15,275 bases of DNA from Candidatus Aegiribacteria sp. (GCA_030638185.1 DAOWFD010000084.1:1-15275); one strand, 5' to 3'. Counted from the stretch's first letter, positions 1 to 7,195 are shown. Made by a program: numbers and translations. Notes: generated by a model not told the origin, from the sequence alone.

Positions 1-72
1 AAAGGTTCAGTGAACACAATGAGTGACATCTCTGAACTCTTCGGAACGGGTATCCAGCAGTCGGTAGTATGA
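1..72 (+). CDS. Possible C-terminal tail of a gene entering from the left edge
   Basis: Frame 1 is open from the first base to a TGA at 70-72, giving 23 residues (ending ELFGTGIQQSVV). It would converge with the minus-strand gene that ends at 99. The stretch is too short to assign a family, and an open frame of this length can occur by chance. Confidence 0.2.
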   Translation, partial: KGSVNTMSDISELFGTGIQQSVV

Positions 73-98
73 GAAGTATCCGGTAGTCAGGTGGCGGA

Positions 99-1088
99 TC
101 AGACGTTGAATCGGATCTCTATTAAGTCGCCGTCTATGACAGTGTAATCCCTGCCTTCGATCCTGAGTTTCCCCCTTTCCTTAAGCAGCGTTCTATCTGG
201 ATGCTCGTGATACAGCTCCCATGGTATTACAACTGCGCGGATAAAACCCCTGGCAAGGTCTGAATGAATGGCTCCCGCAGCATCCAGAGCGGTCGAGCCT
301 CTCCGGATGGGCCATGCCCTTGTTTCATCCTTCCCGATGGTGAAGAAGACAATCAGGTCAAGGGTGGAATACGCTGCCCTGATAAGCCGGGAGAGTCCAC
401 TGGAAGAATAGCCCATGGATTCAAGAAATGGTGCCTGTTCACTTTCATCGATCTCGGTCAGTTCAAGCTCGAAGCCTGCATCGATAGCAAGAAGGGTTCC
501 TCCATGTTCCGATACCGCAGTCGACAATTCATCATCCGGGGTTATCGGGTCACCCATTCTGTTGGAAACAACTATCAGAGGTTTAAGGGAGAGAAGGGCG
601 TAGGGAGCTAGAATTGCTGCCTCACCCTTATCAAGCTTAAGAATTCGCAGGGGACTGCCGTTCTCCATGTGCTTTTGAATGTTTCCAAGAAGAAGGGCTT
701 CTCTGGATTTACCTTTGCTCTCCTTGACAAGGCGAGCCAGTCTTTTTTCACACAGGGTCATGTCGGAAAATATGAGTTCTGATTCGATCTCATTGAAATC
801 GTTCAAGGTATCACCCAGGGCGTAATTATCAAGGATTACTGTCAGTACTGCGGCATTCCTGATAAGAGTCAGATTCTTCGATGAGAAAGACGGCGAGGGA
901 ACATCGAAGAATACGACTGTAGCATTGATTTTCTTTTCCGGGCTGTGGATGCTCTCAAGAAAGTCCAACCTGTGGTCGGGTACCTTTACCGTGAGAGGCT
1001 TGCCTGTATCAGCATCCTCGGAGCCTGCAAGTGCGCGGAACAGAGTGGATCTGCCGCAGCCCGTTTTTCCTGCAAGGGCAATTTTCAC
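99..1088 (-). CDS. YchF/Obg-like P-loop protein with TGS domain, divergent paralog
   Basis: This 329-residue protein resembles YchF, the universally conserved Obg-like ATPase, which is about 360 residues. The C-terminal TGS region (about residues 245-329) is well conserved: the YchF-type stretches FFTIGKDETRAWPIRRGSTA, GAIHSD, GFIRAVV, GKLRIEGRDY and IEIRFNV are all present. The N-terminal nucleotide-binding domain is degenerate. The P-loop at residues 7-15 reads GKTGCGRST, with Arg13 where Walker A has Lys, and the switch-II region reads FFDVPSPS instead of the DxAGL type. SNRMGD (around residue 177) stands where YchF has NxxE. The start is GTG with AAAGGAAA upstream. Family knowledge suggests a ribosome-associated NTPase, but the altered loop makes hydrolysis doubtful. 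The gene reads away from the plus-strand island beside it. Family membership is confident, activity is not. Confidence 0.85.
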   Translation of the reverse strand: MKIALAGKTGCGRSTLFRALAGSEDADTGKPLTVKVPDHRLDFLESIHSPEKKINATVVFFDVPSPSFSSKNLTLIRNAAVLTVILDNYALGDTLNDFNEIESELIFSDMTLCEKRLARLVKESKGKSREALLLGNIQKHMENGSPLRILKLDKGEAAILAPYALLSLKPLIVVSNRMGDPITPDDELSTAVSEHGGTLLAIDAGFELELTEIDESEQAPFLESMGYSSSGLSRLIRAAYSTLDLIVFFTIGKDETRAWPIRRGSTALDAAGAIHSDLARGFIRAVVIPWELYHEHPDRTLLKERGKLRIEGRDYTVIDGDLIEIRFNV

Positions 1089-1140
1089 AGATATTTCCTT
1101 TCTACATTGAATAGAAAAGCAAATATACTACGCTTCTTAA

Positions 1141-1179
1141 CTATTCGGTGAAGACCTTTACTTCATCTCCATCGGTCAG
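1141..1179 (-). pseudogene. Decayed 3' end of a SHOCT-like gene (paralog of 4597-5010)
   Basis: Read on the minus strand this encodes LTDGDEVKVFTE and a TAG stop. It closely resembles the end of the intact protein at 4597-5010 (SADGDKVRVFTE, then TAG). Over the first 35 bases the two DNA copies agree at 29 positions. Two codon differences are synonymous and the others give A/T, K/E and R/K changes. Upstream in the same frame there are immediate stops, so only the tail survives. It could be a remnant of a tandem paralog or a duplicated boundary of an inserted segment. Confidence 0.5.
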
Positions 1180-1266
1180 CCCTCTCCGCCTTCATTCTCA
1201 GGCATGTTTGCGTGACAGGCCTTTCGCAGCATATGGACAGTATGATAGTGTCATATATACCCAATC

Positions 1267-1295
1267 TTGACGAGTTTTCATTCGACCGATATTAT
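1267..1295 (+). promoter_or_regulatory. Sigma70-type promoter of the D-Ala-D-Ala ligase gene
   Basis: TTGACG at 1267-1272 and TATTAT at 1290-1295 are each one base from consensus and are separated by 17 bases. Predicted transcription starts near 1302, so the leader before the ATG at 1315 would be very short, with AGGA at 1301-1304. Confidence 0.6.
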
Positions 1296-1314
1296 TTCTC
1301 AGGATGATTGGAAA

Positions 1315-2403
1315 ATGAGAATAGCCGTTATTTTCGGGGGCAAGTCTGCAGAGCATGAAGTCTCGCTTCAATCGGCAAAGAACATAATCGATGCTATCGA
1401 TAAAAATAAATATGAACTCGTTTTGATTGGAATAGATAAAGACGGAAAATGGTTCCTGAATGAAAAGTCAACATTCCTGCTAAACGAGAATAATCCGAAA
1501 TCGATTCAACTGAATAAATCTCAAGAAGAAATAGCAATAGTTCCCAAAGGGGATTCAAACCAACTGATCACTCAATCTACTCTTACTGCAAAAGGGCATA
1601 TTGATGTCGCATTTCCGGTGATACATGGACCTTATGGAGAAGAGGGTTCCATTCAGGGTTTGCTGAAACTCGCGAATATCCCCTGTGTGGGGGCAGATAT
1701 CCTGGGATCCGCAATTGGAATGGACAAAGATGTCATGAAGCGCCTTCTTCGCGATGCCGGCCTTCCTGTTCCGAAGTTTCTTGTTATGGAACGGTCTTTT
1801 CCTGAAGGACATAGATACGAACGAATCATTGATTTATTAGGAAAACCTCTTTTTGTAAAACCGGCAAATCTTGGCTCTTCGGTTGGAATAAATAAGGTAA
1901 GAAATCAAAAGGAATTCGAAGAGGCCATCAAGATTGCTTTTCGATACAGCAATAAGATTCTTGCGGAAGAGTTCATTCAAGGCAGAGAAATCGAATGCTC
2001 TGTTTTAGGAAACGAAAATCCAATAGCTTCAGTCCCTGGCGAGATAATCGTACAAACTGAATTCTACTCTTACGAAGCAAAGTATATAGACGAGCACGGA
2101 GCCATTCTAAGCATCCCTGCGAAATTACCTGAAAGGACAACAAAAGCAATACAGGCATATGCTATCAAAGTTTTTCGTGTTATGTGCTGTCAAGGTATGG
2201 CTCGCGTTGACTTTTTTCTTAGAGGGAAAGATGAGATCATTGTGAACGAGATAAATACGATTCCCGGTTTCACTAAGATAAGTATGTACCCGAGACTTTG
2301 GGAAGCAAGTGGCATTTCGTATACGGAATTGATCGATAGACTTATCCAACTTGCAGTCGAACGACATGGAATTGAACATGGATTTAGTACCTCTTTAGAG
2401 TAA
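1315..2403 (+). CDS. ddl: D-alanine--D-alanine ligase
   Basis: This ATP-grasp enzyme joins two D-alanines in the cytoplasm to make the terminal dipeptide of the peptidoglycan precursor. From the ATG at 1315 it has 362 residues, the usual DdlA length. Visible motifs, in order, are the N-terminal IAVIFGGKSAEHEVS, the ligase signature HGPYGEEGSIQG (Glu where many Ddl enzymes have Asp), MDKDVMKRLLRDAG, the ATP-grasp stretch VKPANLGSSVGINKV, EFIQGREIECSV, the omega-loop YSYEAKYID, and the metal-binding VNEINTIPGF. The Tyr of the omega loop, which in D-lactate-forming VanA-type enzymes is replaced by His, is kept, so D-Ala-D-Ala specificity is expected. The frame is open back to a TTG at 1267, but a promoter occupies 1267-1295 and homology begins at 1315. 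It is followed by an LD-carboxypeptidase gene, giving two peptidoglycan enzymes in a row, and is AT-richer than the flanking genes. Confidence 0.95.
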   Translation: MRIAVIFGGKSAEHEVSLQSAKNIIDAIDKNKYELVLIGIDKDGKWFLNEKSTFLLNENNPKSIQLNKSQEEIAIVPKGDSNQLITQSTLTAKGHIDVAFPVIHGPYGEEGSIQGLLKLANIPCVGADILGSAIGMDKDVMKRLLRDAGLPVPKFLVMERSFPEGHRYERIIDLLGKPLFVKPANLGSSVGINKVRNQKEFEEAIKIAFRYSNKILAEEFIQGREIECSVLGNENPIASVPGEIIVQTEFYSYEAKYIDEHGAILSIPAKLPERTTKAIQAYAIKVFRVMCCQGMARVDFFLRGKDEIIVNEINTIPGFTKISMYPRLWEASGISYTELIDRLIQLAVERHGIEHGFSTSLE

Positions 2404-2509
2404 ATAGTATTATTGATTACAAGAGATCCAGGATCAATCAACATCCGGATGGAGCAGATTGCTGCTGTTGTAACTCATGCGTGTCGTTAGCTGTACAAGG
2501 AGAATTCAT

Positions 2510-3523
2510 TTGATCAAGGTTTTACCGAAAAGACTAATAGAAGGTGATACCATAGGGTTCTTCTCTCCCTCTTCACCTGCAACTGTTTTTGCAGCAAAGC
2601 GGTTCGAACGAGCAAAGCAATACCTGTGTGACAAAGGATTTCAGCTAGTTCCAGGCAAACTGACGAATAAATGCGAATTTTATCGTTCAGGTACAATTCG
2701 TGAGCGTGTTGATGAATTGAACGAACTCATACGTAATCCTGAAGTTCGTTGCATCATGTCAACTATTGGTGGGATGAACAGCAATTCTTTACTTCCATAC
2801 ATCGATTATGATACTTTGGTAAGAGATCCCAAGATCATTATCGGATATTCTGATGTAACAGCAATACTGTTAGGTATTTATGCCAGAACAGGCATCGTAA
2901 CGTATTATGGACCAGCCCTGGTTGCTTCTTTTGGTGAATTCCCGCCTCTTGTTGATGAAACCTACAATTCATTCGAAGAAATACTCTGTCAGGAAAACAC
3001 TGGCTTATACGATTACACCCTCCCTGATTATTGGACAGAGGAACAAATTGATTGGTTTGAACAAGATAGGGCCAAAACGGTTCAAAAAAATTATTGTGAA
3101 TATGTTGGTACCGGTTACGTGAAAGGACGCCTTATTGGCGGCAATCTGAATACCATTACAGGTATATGGGGTAGTCCATACATGCCTCAAATAAGAGAGG
3201 GCGATATACTGCTTATTGAAGATAGTCTAAAAGATATAGCTGCAGTGGAGCGCTCCTTTGCATTCCTAAAAATAATTGGTGTGTTTGATAAGGTTTCCGC
3301 AGTTATCTTAGGTAAGCATCAATTGTTCGATGATAAAGACACAGGACTGCAACCTTTTGATGTATTGCATGAGGTTCTTAATGGTCAGAATCTTCGGGTA
3401 GTGAACGGATTTGATTGTTGCCATACACATCCGATGCTAACAATGCCGATCGGTATTGAAGTTGGGATAGATTTTGATAAACAAAGGGTTTCACTTCTTG
3501 AACCTTGGGTAAAGAGCAGGTGA
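2510..3523 (+). CDS. S66 family serine peptidase: LD-carboxypeptidase / MccF-like
   Basis: This S66 serine hydrolase belongs to the family that includes LdcA, which removes D-Ala from muropeptide tetrapeptides during wall recycling, and MccF, which inactivates microcin C. From TTG 2510 it has 337 residues. The nucleophile elbow is GYSDVTAIL with Ser114. The likely Glu is in LLIEDS (Glu237) and the likely His is in CCHTHPMLTMPIG (about His305), closely matching MccF spacing. RLIGGNLNTI and PYMP are also family features, and the insertion around DYWTEEQIDWFEQD points to the MccF-like branch. The frame opens at ATG 2477, but AAGGAG at 2497-2502 lies 7 bases before TTG 2510, where homology begins, so TTG is preferred. 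It is 106 bases after ddl and probably cotranscribed. The true substrate (muropeptide or peptide antibiotic) cannot be told from sequence. Confidence 0.88.
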   Translation: MIKVLPKRLIEGDTIGFFSPSSPATVFAAKRFERAKQYLCDKGFQLVPGKLTNKCEFYRSGTIRERVDELNELIRNPEVRCIMSTIGGMNSNSLLPYIDYDTLVRDPKIIIGYSDVTAILLGIYARTGIVTYYGPALVASFGEFPPLVDETYNSFEEILCQENTGLYDYTLPDYWTEEQIDWFEQDRAKTVQKNYCEYVGTGYVKGRLIGGNLNTITGIWGSPYMPQIREGDILLIEDSLKDIAAVERSFAFLKIIGVFDKVSAVILGKHQLFDDKDTGLQPFDVLHEVLNGQNLRVVNGFDCCHTHPMLTMPIGIEVGIDFDKQRVSLLEPWVKSR

Positions 3524-3562
3524 CAATACCAATCAGTGGGACTATCTAAACATGCGCGGTGA

Positions 3563-3721
3563 GAAAGCTGTAGGAGCAGTGAAGTCGACCTTGAGCCATA
3601 TGATGTGGTACTTTTTCTCAATGACACACGGCCAATTGATTTCAACGGACTACTGGATGAGGGGGGAGATGCTTTGACTAACAGATGTGAAGGGTGTTGT
3701 CTGAGGTGTACAACTCGGTAA
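3563..3721 (+). pseudogene. Possible gene remnant between the peptidase and methyltransferase genes
   Basis: The frame after the TGA at 3560-3562 is open for 52 codons and contains a protein-like stretch, DLEPYDVVLFLNDTRPIDF (3587-3643), followed by NGLLDEGGDAL. It has no start codon at the left and runs on into the next gene's first bases in another frame. I do not recognise a family. It may be the tail of a gene whose front was lost, or a chance open frame. Confidence 0.2.
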
Positions 3722-4440
3722 AAGGTATTGCCCGAAGAGTGATTCCTGGAAGGCTTCTTGCTAAATATGAATACTTTTTACGAAGGATAATAGCAATTCG
3801 ATACAGAGGTAACAGACACAGATGCAATATCTGTGGATACGGGCTAAGAGCTTTCGTTGAGCTCAATGATGAAGAGCGTTTGTGTCCCAGATGCGGCAGT
3901 TTATCAAGAGCCAGAAGGCTTTATATGATTCTAGAGAACGAAGTAAATTCCGGAGAGAGGATTCTTCATTTTTCACCACCCGGGGCAATCAGGAGACCAT
4001 ACGAGTTGAGATCGAATATAGAGTATATAACTACAGATTATGCTGGAGAATTCACAGCAGATAAGTGCATTGATATTGCTAATATTGATGAATCAGATAA
4101 TATGTTTGATAAGATCATCTGTTACCATATTCTAGAACATATTGAAGAAGATAGAAAAGCCATGATGGAACTCTTTCGAATATTGAAATCCGGTGGAAGT
4201 TGTTTCATACAGACGCCGTTCATCGAAGAAATGTACGAGGATCAATCGATAATTGCTCCCGAGGAGAGACTGATTCATTTCGGGCAGGAAGATCATGTAC
4301 GGGTCTATTCCGTTAAGGGACTTCGGGACAGACTGACAGAACAGGGCTTCAGTGTTGAAGTACTGGTAATGAATGGCGATACAGATGACTACTTTGGATT
4401 ACGTCCCGGAGAATATATTTTGAAGGCTCGTAAATCCTAG
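3694..4440 (+). CDS. SAM-dependent class I methyltransferase with N-terminal zinc ribbon
   Basis: This 248-residue protein carries a zinc ribbon (Cys44, Cys47, Cys64, Cys67 in CNICG and CPRCG) followed by a methyltransferase type 11 domain. Recognisable parts of the SAM fold are ILHFSPPGA, YITTDYAGE, the DIANIDESDNMFDKIICYHI stretch followed by LEHIEED, and FRILKSGGSCFIQTPF. The sequences EDQSIIAPEERLIHFGQEDH and VRVYS are typical of a subfamily often found near polysaccharide genes. The methyl acceptor is unknown; glycan or lipid carrier modification is inference from family context. The start is uncertain. GTG 3694, TTG 3697 and GTG 3706 are all in frame, and the AAGGG near 3690-3694 is spaced best for GTG 3706. 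It ends the AT-rich block shared with ddl and the S66 gene. Confidence 0.85.
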   Translation: MLSEVYNSVKGIARRVIPGRLLAKYEYFLRRIIAIRYRGNRHRCNICGYGLRAFVELNDEERLCPRCGSLSRARRLYMILENEVNSGERILHFSPPGAIRRPYELRSNIEYITTDYAGEFTADKCIDIANIDESDNMFDKIICYHILEHIEEDRKAMMELFRILKSGGSCFIQTPFIEEMYEDQSIIAPEERLIHFGQEDHVRVYSVKGLRDRLTEQGFSVEVLVMNGDTDDYFGLRPGEYILKARKS

Positions 4441-4565
4441 CAGGTCAAGGATTCCCACCAGTTCTCACACACGAACACAGGCTCTGATTCAACAGGTAGC
4501 ATAAGGCCAGGAGACATTCATGGAGTGTATCGTGGGTTTTGTTATCCCGGGAGTAACGATCACTT

Positions 4566-4596
4566 GCGTCACAAGAAGCCACAGACGCGTTTTTTT
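4566..4596 (+). terminator. Possible rho-independent terminator after the methyltransferase gene
   Basis: GCGTC (4566-4570) pairs with GACGC (4584-4588) around a 13-base loop and is followed by a run of seven T at 4590-4596. The stem is short, so strength is doubtful. The T run directly abuts the stop of the convergent SHOCT-like gene. Confidence 0.4.
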
Positions 4597-5010
4597 CTAT
4601 TCGGTGAAAACCCTTACCTTATCCCCATCAGCGCTGTCCACATCAACCTGCAAATCACTGAGTGCTTCGATAAGTTCATCTCCGTTAAGTTCTGAGAGCT
4701 GGGAAAGGTCGAATCCATGGGTGCTCATCTGTTCAGCAGCATTGCCGGGAACAAGGGCAGAAAGCTTGATACCGGTCTTAATGAGGCTAAGGGGTACCCT
4801 TACATTAACCTTATCACCGTTGGCGGAGTCCACCACTACTCTCAGGTACTTGGGAGTCTTTCTCTTTACTTCCCCGGATTCCGTATTGATGACCTCTTCA
4901 TCAACTGTATCGGGATTCTGAAGTTTTGACAGAAGCGCTGTGGCTTCCTCCACGGAGATCTTGCTGTCGGAGAGCATTTCCAGGATCTTCTTCTTAGAAT
5001 CATTCTTCAT
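4597..5010 (-). CDS. SHOCT-like domain protein, last gene of a DUF2089-type operon
   Basis: This 137-residue cytoplasmic protein opens with a SHOCT-like helical segment (about residues 6-30, KKILEMLSDSKISVEEATAL) of the kind found at the N-terminus of YvlB/LiaX-type envelope-stress proteins. A linker follows, then a region with KYLRVVVDSANGDKVNVRVP (residues 54-73) and a similar C-terminal strand pattern, VDSADGDKVRVFTE. This internal VxDSxxGDKVxV echo suggests paired beta elements. The start is ATG at 5010 with AAGGGGG six bases before it. It lies 21 bases downstream of a small membrane protein gene and shares the promoter at 5665-5692. Its last codons are duplicated at 1141-1179. Role unknown; family context suggests oligomerisation or membrane-stress response. 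Confidence 0.8.
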   Translation of the reverse strand: MKNDSKKKILEMLSDSKISVEEATALLSKLQNPDTVDEEVINTESGEVKRKTPKYLRVVVDSANGDKVNVRVPLSLIKTGIKLSALVPGNAAEQMSTHGFDLSQLSELNGDELIEALSDLQVDVDSADGDKVRVFTE

Positions 5011-5031
5011 TGTATTCCCCCTTCGTACGGG

Positions 5032-5289
5032 TTATATGAACTTAATAAGTATGTTTTCTTCATCAGTATTGACTTTTACTTCGGTCCCATGGAGACCCAT
5101 CAGCAGCATGAGAACCCTCCATGATTGGCTGGCCACCTTCATTGGATAACTGTCAGGATCGAAGATCAACCCGATATTCCCCACGAACCACCCTAGAAGA
5201 ACAAAGGGTGCCAGAAGGCACCATACGAGGAACCAGGGAAGAGGGATAAAGAAATTCCTTATCCTGAACAGGAGTATACAGGCCGGCAT
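5032..5289 (-). CDS. Small membrane protein of the DUF2089/SHOCT operon
   Basis: This 85-residue protein has one strong membrane segment (about residues 14-43, rich in Leu, Val, Phe and Trp with prolines). A second hydrophobic stretch (about 57-67) may be amphipathic. The charged tail TEVKVNTDEENILIKFI looks like a beta hairpin rather than a membrane helix. Its ATG overlaps the TAA of the DUF2089-like gene as TAATG, implying translational coupling. No named domain is recognised; conserved overlap and position support it as a real gene. It is probably the membrane partner of the flanking regulator and SHOCT-like protein, which is inference from context. Confidence 0.75.
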   Translation of the reverse strand: MPACILLFRIRNFFIPLPWFLVWCLLAPFVLLGWFVGNIGLIFDPDSYPMKVASQSWRVLMLLMGLHGTEVKVNTDEENILIKFI

Positions 5290-5639
5290 TATAGTTCCTC
5301 CATCGCTTCCGAGAAGGAAATATCCCCCCGTTCGAGTTTCTCAAGAATCTGGCTTTCCATATTATCCGGCACCTCCATAGTTGAATCCAGTCTCCTTATT
5401 AGATCTGCAATCCGAGCTCTCGCCGTGGGATAGCTCACCCCAAGGAGTTCCTGTATCTTCTTTATCGAACCGTAGCTGTGTACGAATGCGATTACAAGCG
5501 CCTGGTCGTCAGGAGACAGCTGGGACAGAATTGAAACGGAGAATTTTCCCTCTATCCTGATATCGCAGTGCCGGCACTCGCAGCTAACCGGGGTCATCGG
5601 TTTTCCGCAGTCGGGACATTTGGCATTACCAATATCCAT
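5289..5639 (-). CDS. DUF2089-like zinc-ribbon/HTH protein with C-terminal SHOCT-like tail
   Basis: This 116-residue protein has an N-terminal zinc ribbon (Cys8, Cys11, Cys22, Cys25), then the DUF2089 pattern IRIEGKFSVSILSQLSPDDQ, and a helix-turn-helix-like segment with IKKIQELLGVSYPTARARIA (about residues 58-77). The C-terminus, ILEKLERGDISFSEAMEEL, resembles the SHOCT-like motif of the third gene in the operon. Family members are presumed DNA-binding regulators. The start is ATG 5639 with a strong GGAGG six bases upstream. As first gene after a good promoter it may control its own operon, which would be typical but is not shown here. Confidence 0.85.
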   Translation of the reverse strand: MDIGNAKCPDCGKPMTPVSCECRHCDIRIEGKFSVSILSQLSPDDQALVIAFVHSYGSIKKIQELLGVSYPTARARIADLIRRLDSTMEVPDNMESQILEKLERGDISFSEAMEEL

Positions 5640-5664
5640 ATATAACCTCCAATATCTTAAAGAA

Positions 5665-5692
5665 AATATATAGATACTTTAAAAAATGTCAA
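5665..5692 (-). promoter_or_regulatory. Sigma70-type promoter of the DUF2089-membrane-SHOCT operon
   Basis: On the minus strand a perfect TTGACA (5692-5687) and TATATT (5670-5665) are separated by 16 bases. Transcription would start about 20 bases before the ATG at 5639, with GGAGG between. Confidence 0.72.
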
Positions 5693-5737
5693 GCTACGGA
5701 TAAGATTATTGATATGAGAATCGCAGGTTTCTCCTCC

Positions 5738-5766
5738 TTGACTCTAATCCGCTACGTGGTTCTATT
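5738..5766 (+). promoter_or_regulatory. Candidate promoter of glgC
   Basis: TTGACT (5738-5743) and TCTATT (5761-5766) have 17 bases between them. The -35 is good and the -10 is weak (four of six). The start would lie near 5773, just ahead of GGGAGG at 5783-5788 and the ATG at 5793. Confidence 0.42.
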
Positions 5767-5792
5767 GCACCTGGAACAACCAGGGAGGACAA

Positions 5793-7055
5793 ATGAGAAG
5801 GATAATTGCAGTGGTTCTCGGGGGAGGAAGGGGAACCAGACTCTTTCCCCTTACCCGTGACAGGAGCAAACCTGCGGTTCCGATAGGCGGTAAGTACAGG
5901 CTGATAGATATCCCTATTTCAAACTGTATCAATGACCAGATAAGGCATATACTTGTTCTTACACAGTATAACAGCGAGAGCCTTAACAGGCACGTGGCGC
6001 GCACGTACAGGTTTGACAGGTTCACCCACGGTTTCGTATCCATTCTCGCAGCCGAACAGACCGATAAAAACAGGGAGTGGTTCCAGGGAACCGCGGACGC
6101 TGTCAGGAAATGCCTTAAGTATATCAGAAATCAGTATCCCGATCTCGTCCTTATCCTTTCCGGTGATCAGCTTTACAGAATGGATTTCAAAGAATTTGCC
6201 AGATGTCATGAAAACAGTAATGCTGATATCACCATCGCAACCAAACCTGTCACCGCTGCCGAGGCCCCCTCTATGGGTATTATGAAAGTGGGCGGTGACG
6301 GTCTTATCACCGAATTCAGGGAAAAGCCGTCGGAAGACGAACTGGAAGAACTTGCGAGCACTCAGGAAGGAACCACCGCTTCAAGACCCTATCTTGGAAG
6401 CATGGGGATCTACATGTTCTCTCCCGATATTCTCATGGAAGTGCTTGAGAAGGAATCTGATGTCATCGATTTTGGAAAGGAGATCATACCGCATTCCATA
6501 GGGTCATACAGGGTGGTTTCACATATGTTCAACGGGTACTGGTCCGACATCGGAACCATCTCCAGTTTCTTCAAGGCCAATCTGGATATGGCACGCCCCG
6601 ACCCGGACTTTGATATGTACACAAGCTTCTCTCCACTTTATACCCGGGCAAGGGCTCTTCCCGGGGCAAGGATAAATAACTGCAGGATGGATAATACGAT
6701 CATATGCGATGCCTCCGATGTAAGCGGTGTATCGTTCAGCGATTGTATTGTGGGGTTGCGCGGAAAGGTCCGTAGCGGAACTGTGATGGAAAGATGCGTA
6801 TTCATCGGTTCGGATTACTGGGAGGGTCACTACCTTGATCCCAGGAATATTCATAGTGAGATGCTGCCCCTTGGAATAGGGGAGAATTGCATCATAAAGA
6901 ACGCGATCATCGATAAGAATGCCAGAATAGGTGATGGGTGCAGGCTCGAGAACAGAGAGGGTATTCAGGAATACTCTTCGGAACTCTTCTGCATTCGTGA
7001 CGGCATCATTGTTATTCCCAAGAATACCATGCTCGAACCTGGATTTGTGATCTAG
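5793..7055 (+). CDS. glgC: Glucose-1-phosphate adenylyltransferase (ADP-glucose pyrophosphorylase)
   Basis: It makes ADP-glucose from glucose-1-phosphate and ATP, the committed step of bacterial glycogen synthesis. At 420 residues it has the usual GlgC length. The N-terminal nucleotidyltransferase domain shows VVLGGGRGTRLFPLT, KPAVPIGGKYRLIDIPISNC, WFQGTADAV, LILSGDQLYRMD, EFREKPSEDE, MGIYMF, DFGKEIIP and GYWSDIGTI. The last part (from about residue 290) is the left-handed beta-helix with hexapeptide-like repeats (NTIICDAS, SDCIVGLR, NCIIKNAIIDKNARIGDGC). The start ATG follows GGGAGG by four bases. It stands alone between divergent and convergent neighbours; no glgA or glgB is in this window. 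Allosteric control by glycolytic intermediates is known in the family, but the effector here cannot be read. Confidence 0.96.
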   Translation: MRRIIAVVLGGGRGTRLFPLTRDRSKPAVPIGGKYRLIDIPISNCINDQIRHILVLTQYNSESLNRHVARTYRFDRFTHGFVSILAAEQTDKNREWFQGTADAVRKCLKYIRNQYPDLVLILSGDQLYRMDFKEFARCHENSNADITIATKPVTAAEAPSMGIMKVGGDGLITEFREKPSEDELEELASTQEGTTASRPYLGSMGIYMFSPDILMEVLEKESDVIDFGKEIIPHSIGSYRVVSHMFNGYWSDIGTISSFFKANLDMARPDPDFDMYTSFSPLYTRARALPGARINNCRMDNTIICDASDVSGVSFSDCIVGLRGKVRSGTVMERCVFIGSDYWEGHYLDPRNIHSEMLPLGIGENCIIKNAIIDKNARIGDGCRLENREGIQEYSSELFCIRDGIIVIPKNTMLEPGFVI

Positions 7056-7103
7056 AAAACCTCAGGTTAGTGAAACAGCATCAGACCTTCATGAGCTGGG
7101 AAG

Positions 7104-7118
7104 AAGGCTGACAGCCTT
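7104..7118 (+). terminator. Weak hairpin downstream of glgC
   Basis: AAGGC (7104-7108) and GCCTT (7114-7118) form a 5-bp stem with a five-base loop, extendable by GGA/TCC after a bulge. There is no T run, so termination is uncertain. Confidence 0.25.
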
Positions 7119-7195
7119 TCCATTGAGCTTTCGGACAGAAAATATCAATATTCGATAATTATTGCAGTGCGGGGAGAATCGTATAAAGTGCGGAA

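Noticed and set aside
2477..2509. ATG 2477 as start of the S66 peptidase
   Set aside because: No ribosome site precedes it, whereas AAGGAG is placed seven bases before TTG 2510, where the family's N-terminus begins.
4541..4557. Near-palindrome GTTATCCCGGGAGTAAC as an operator or attachment site
   Set aside because: It is a single imperfect copy with no partner copy and no adjacent integrase or regulator.
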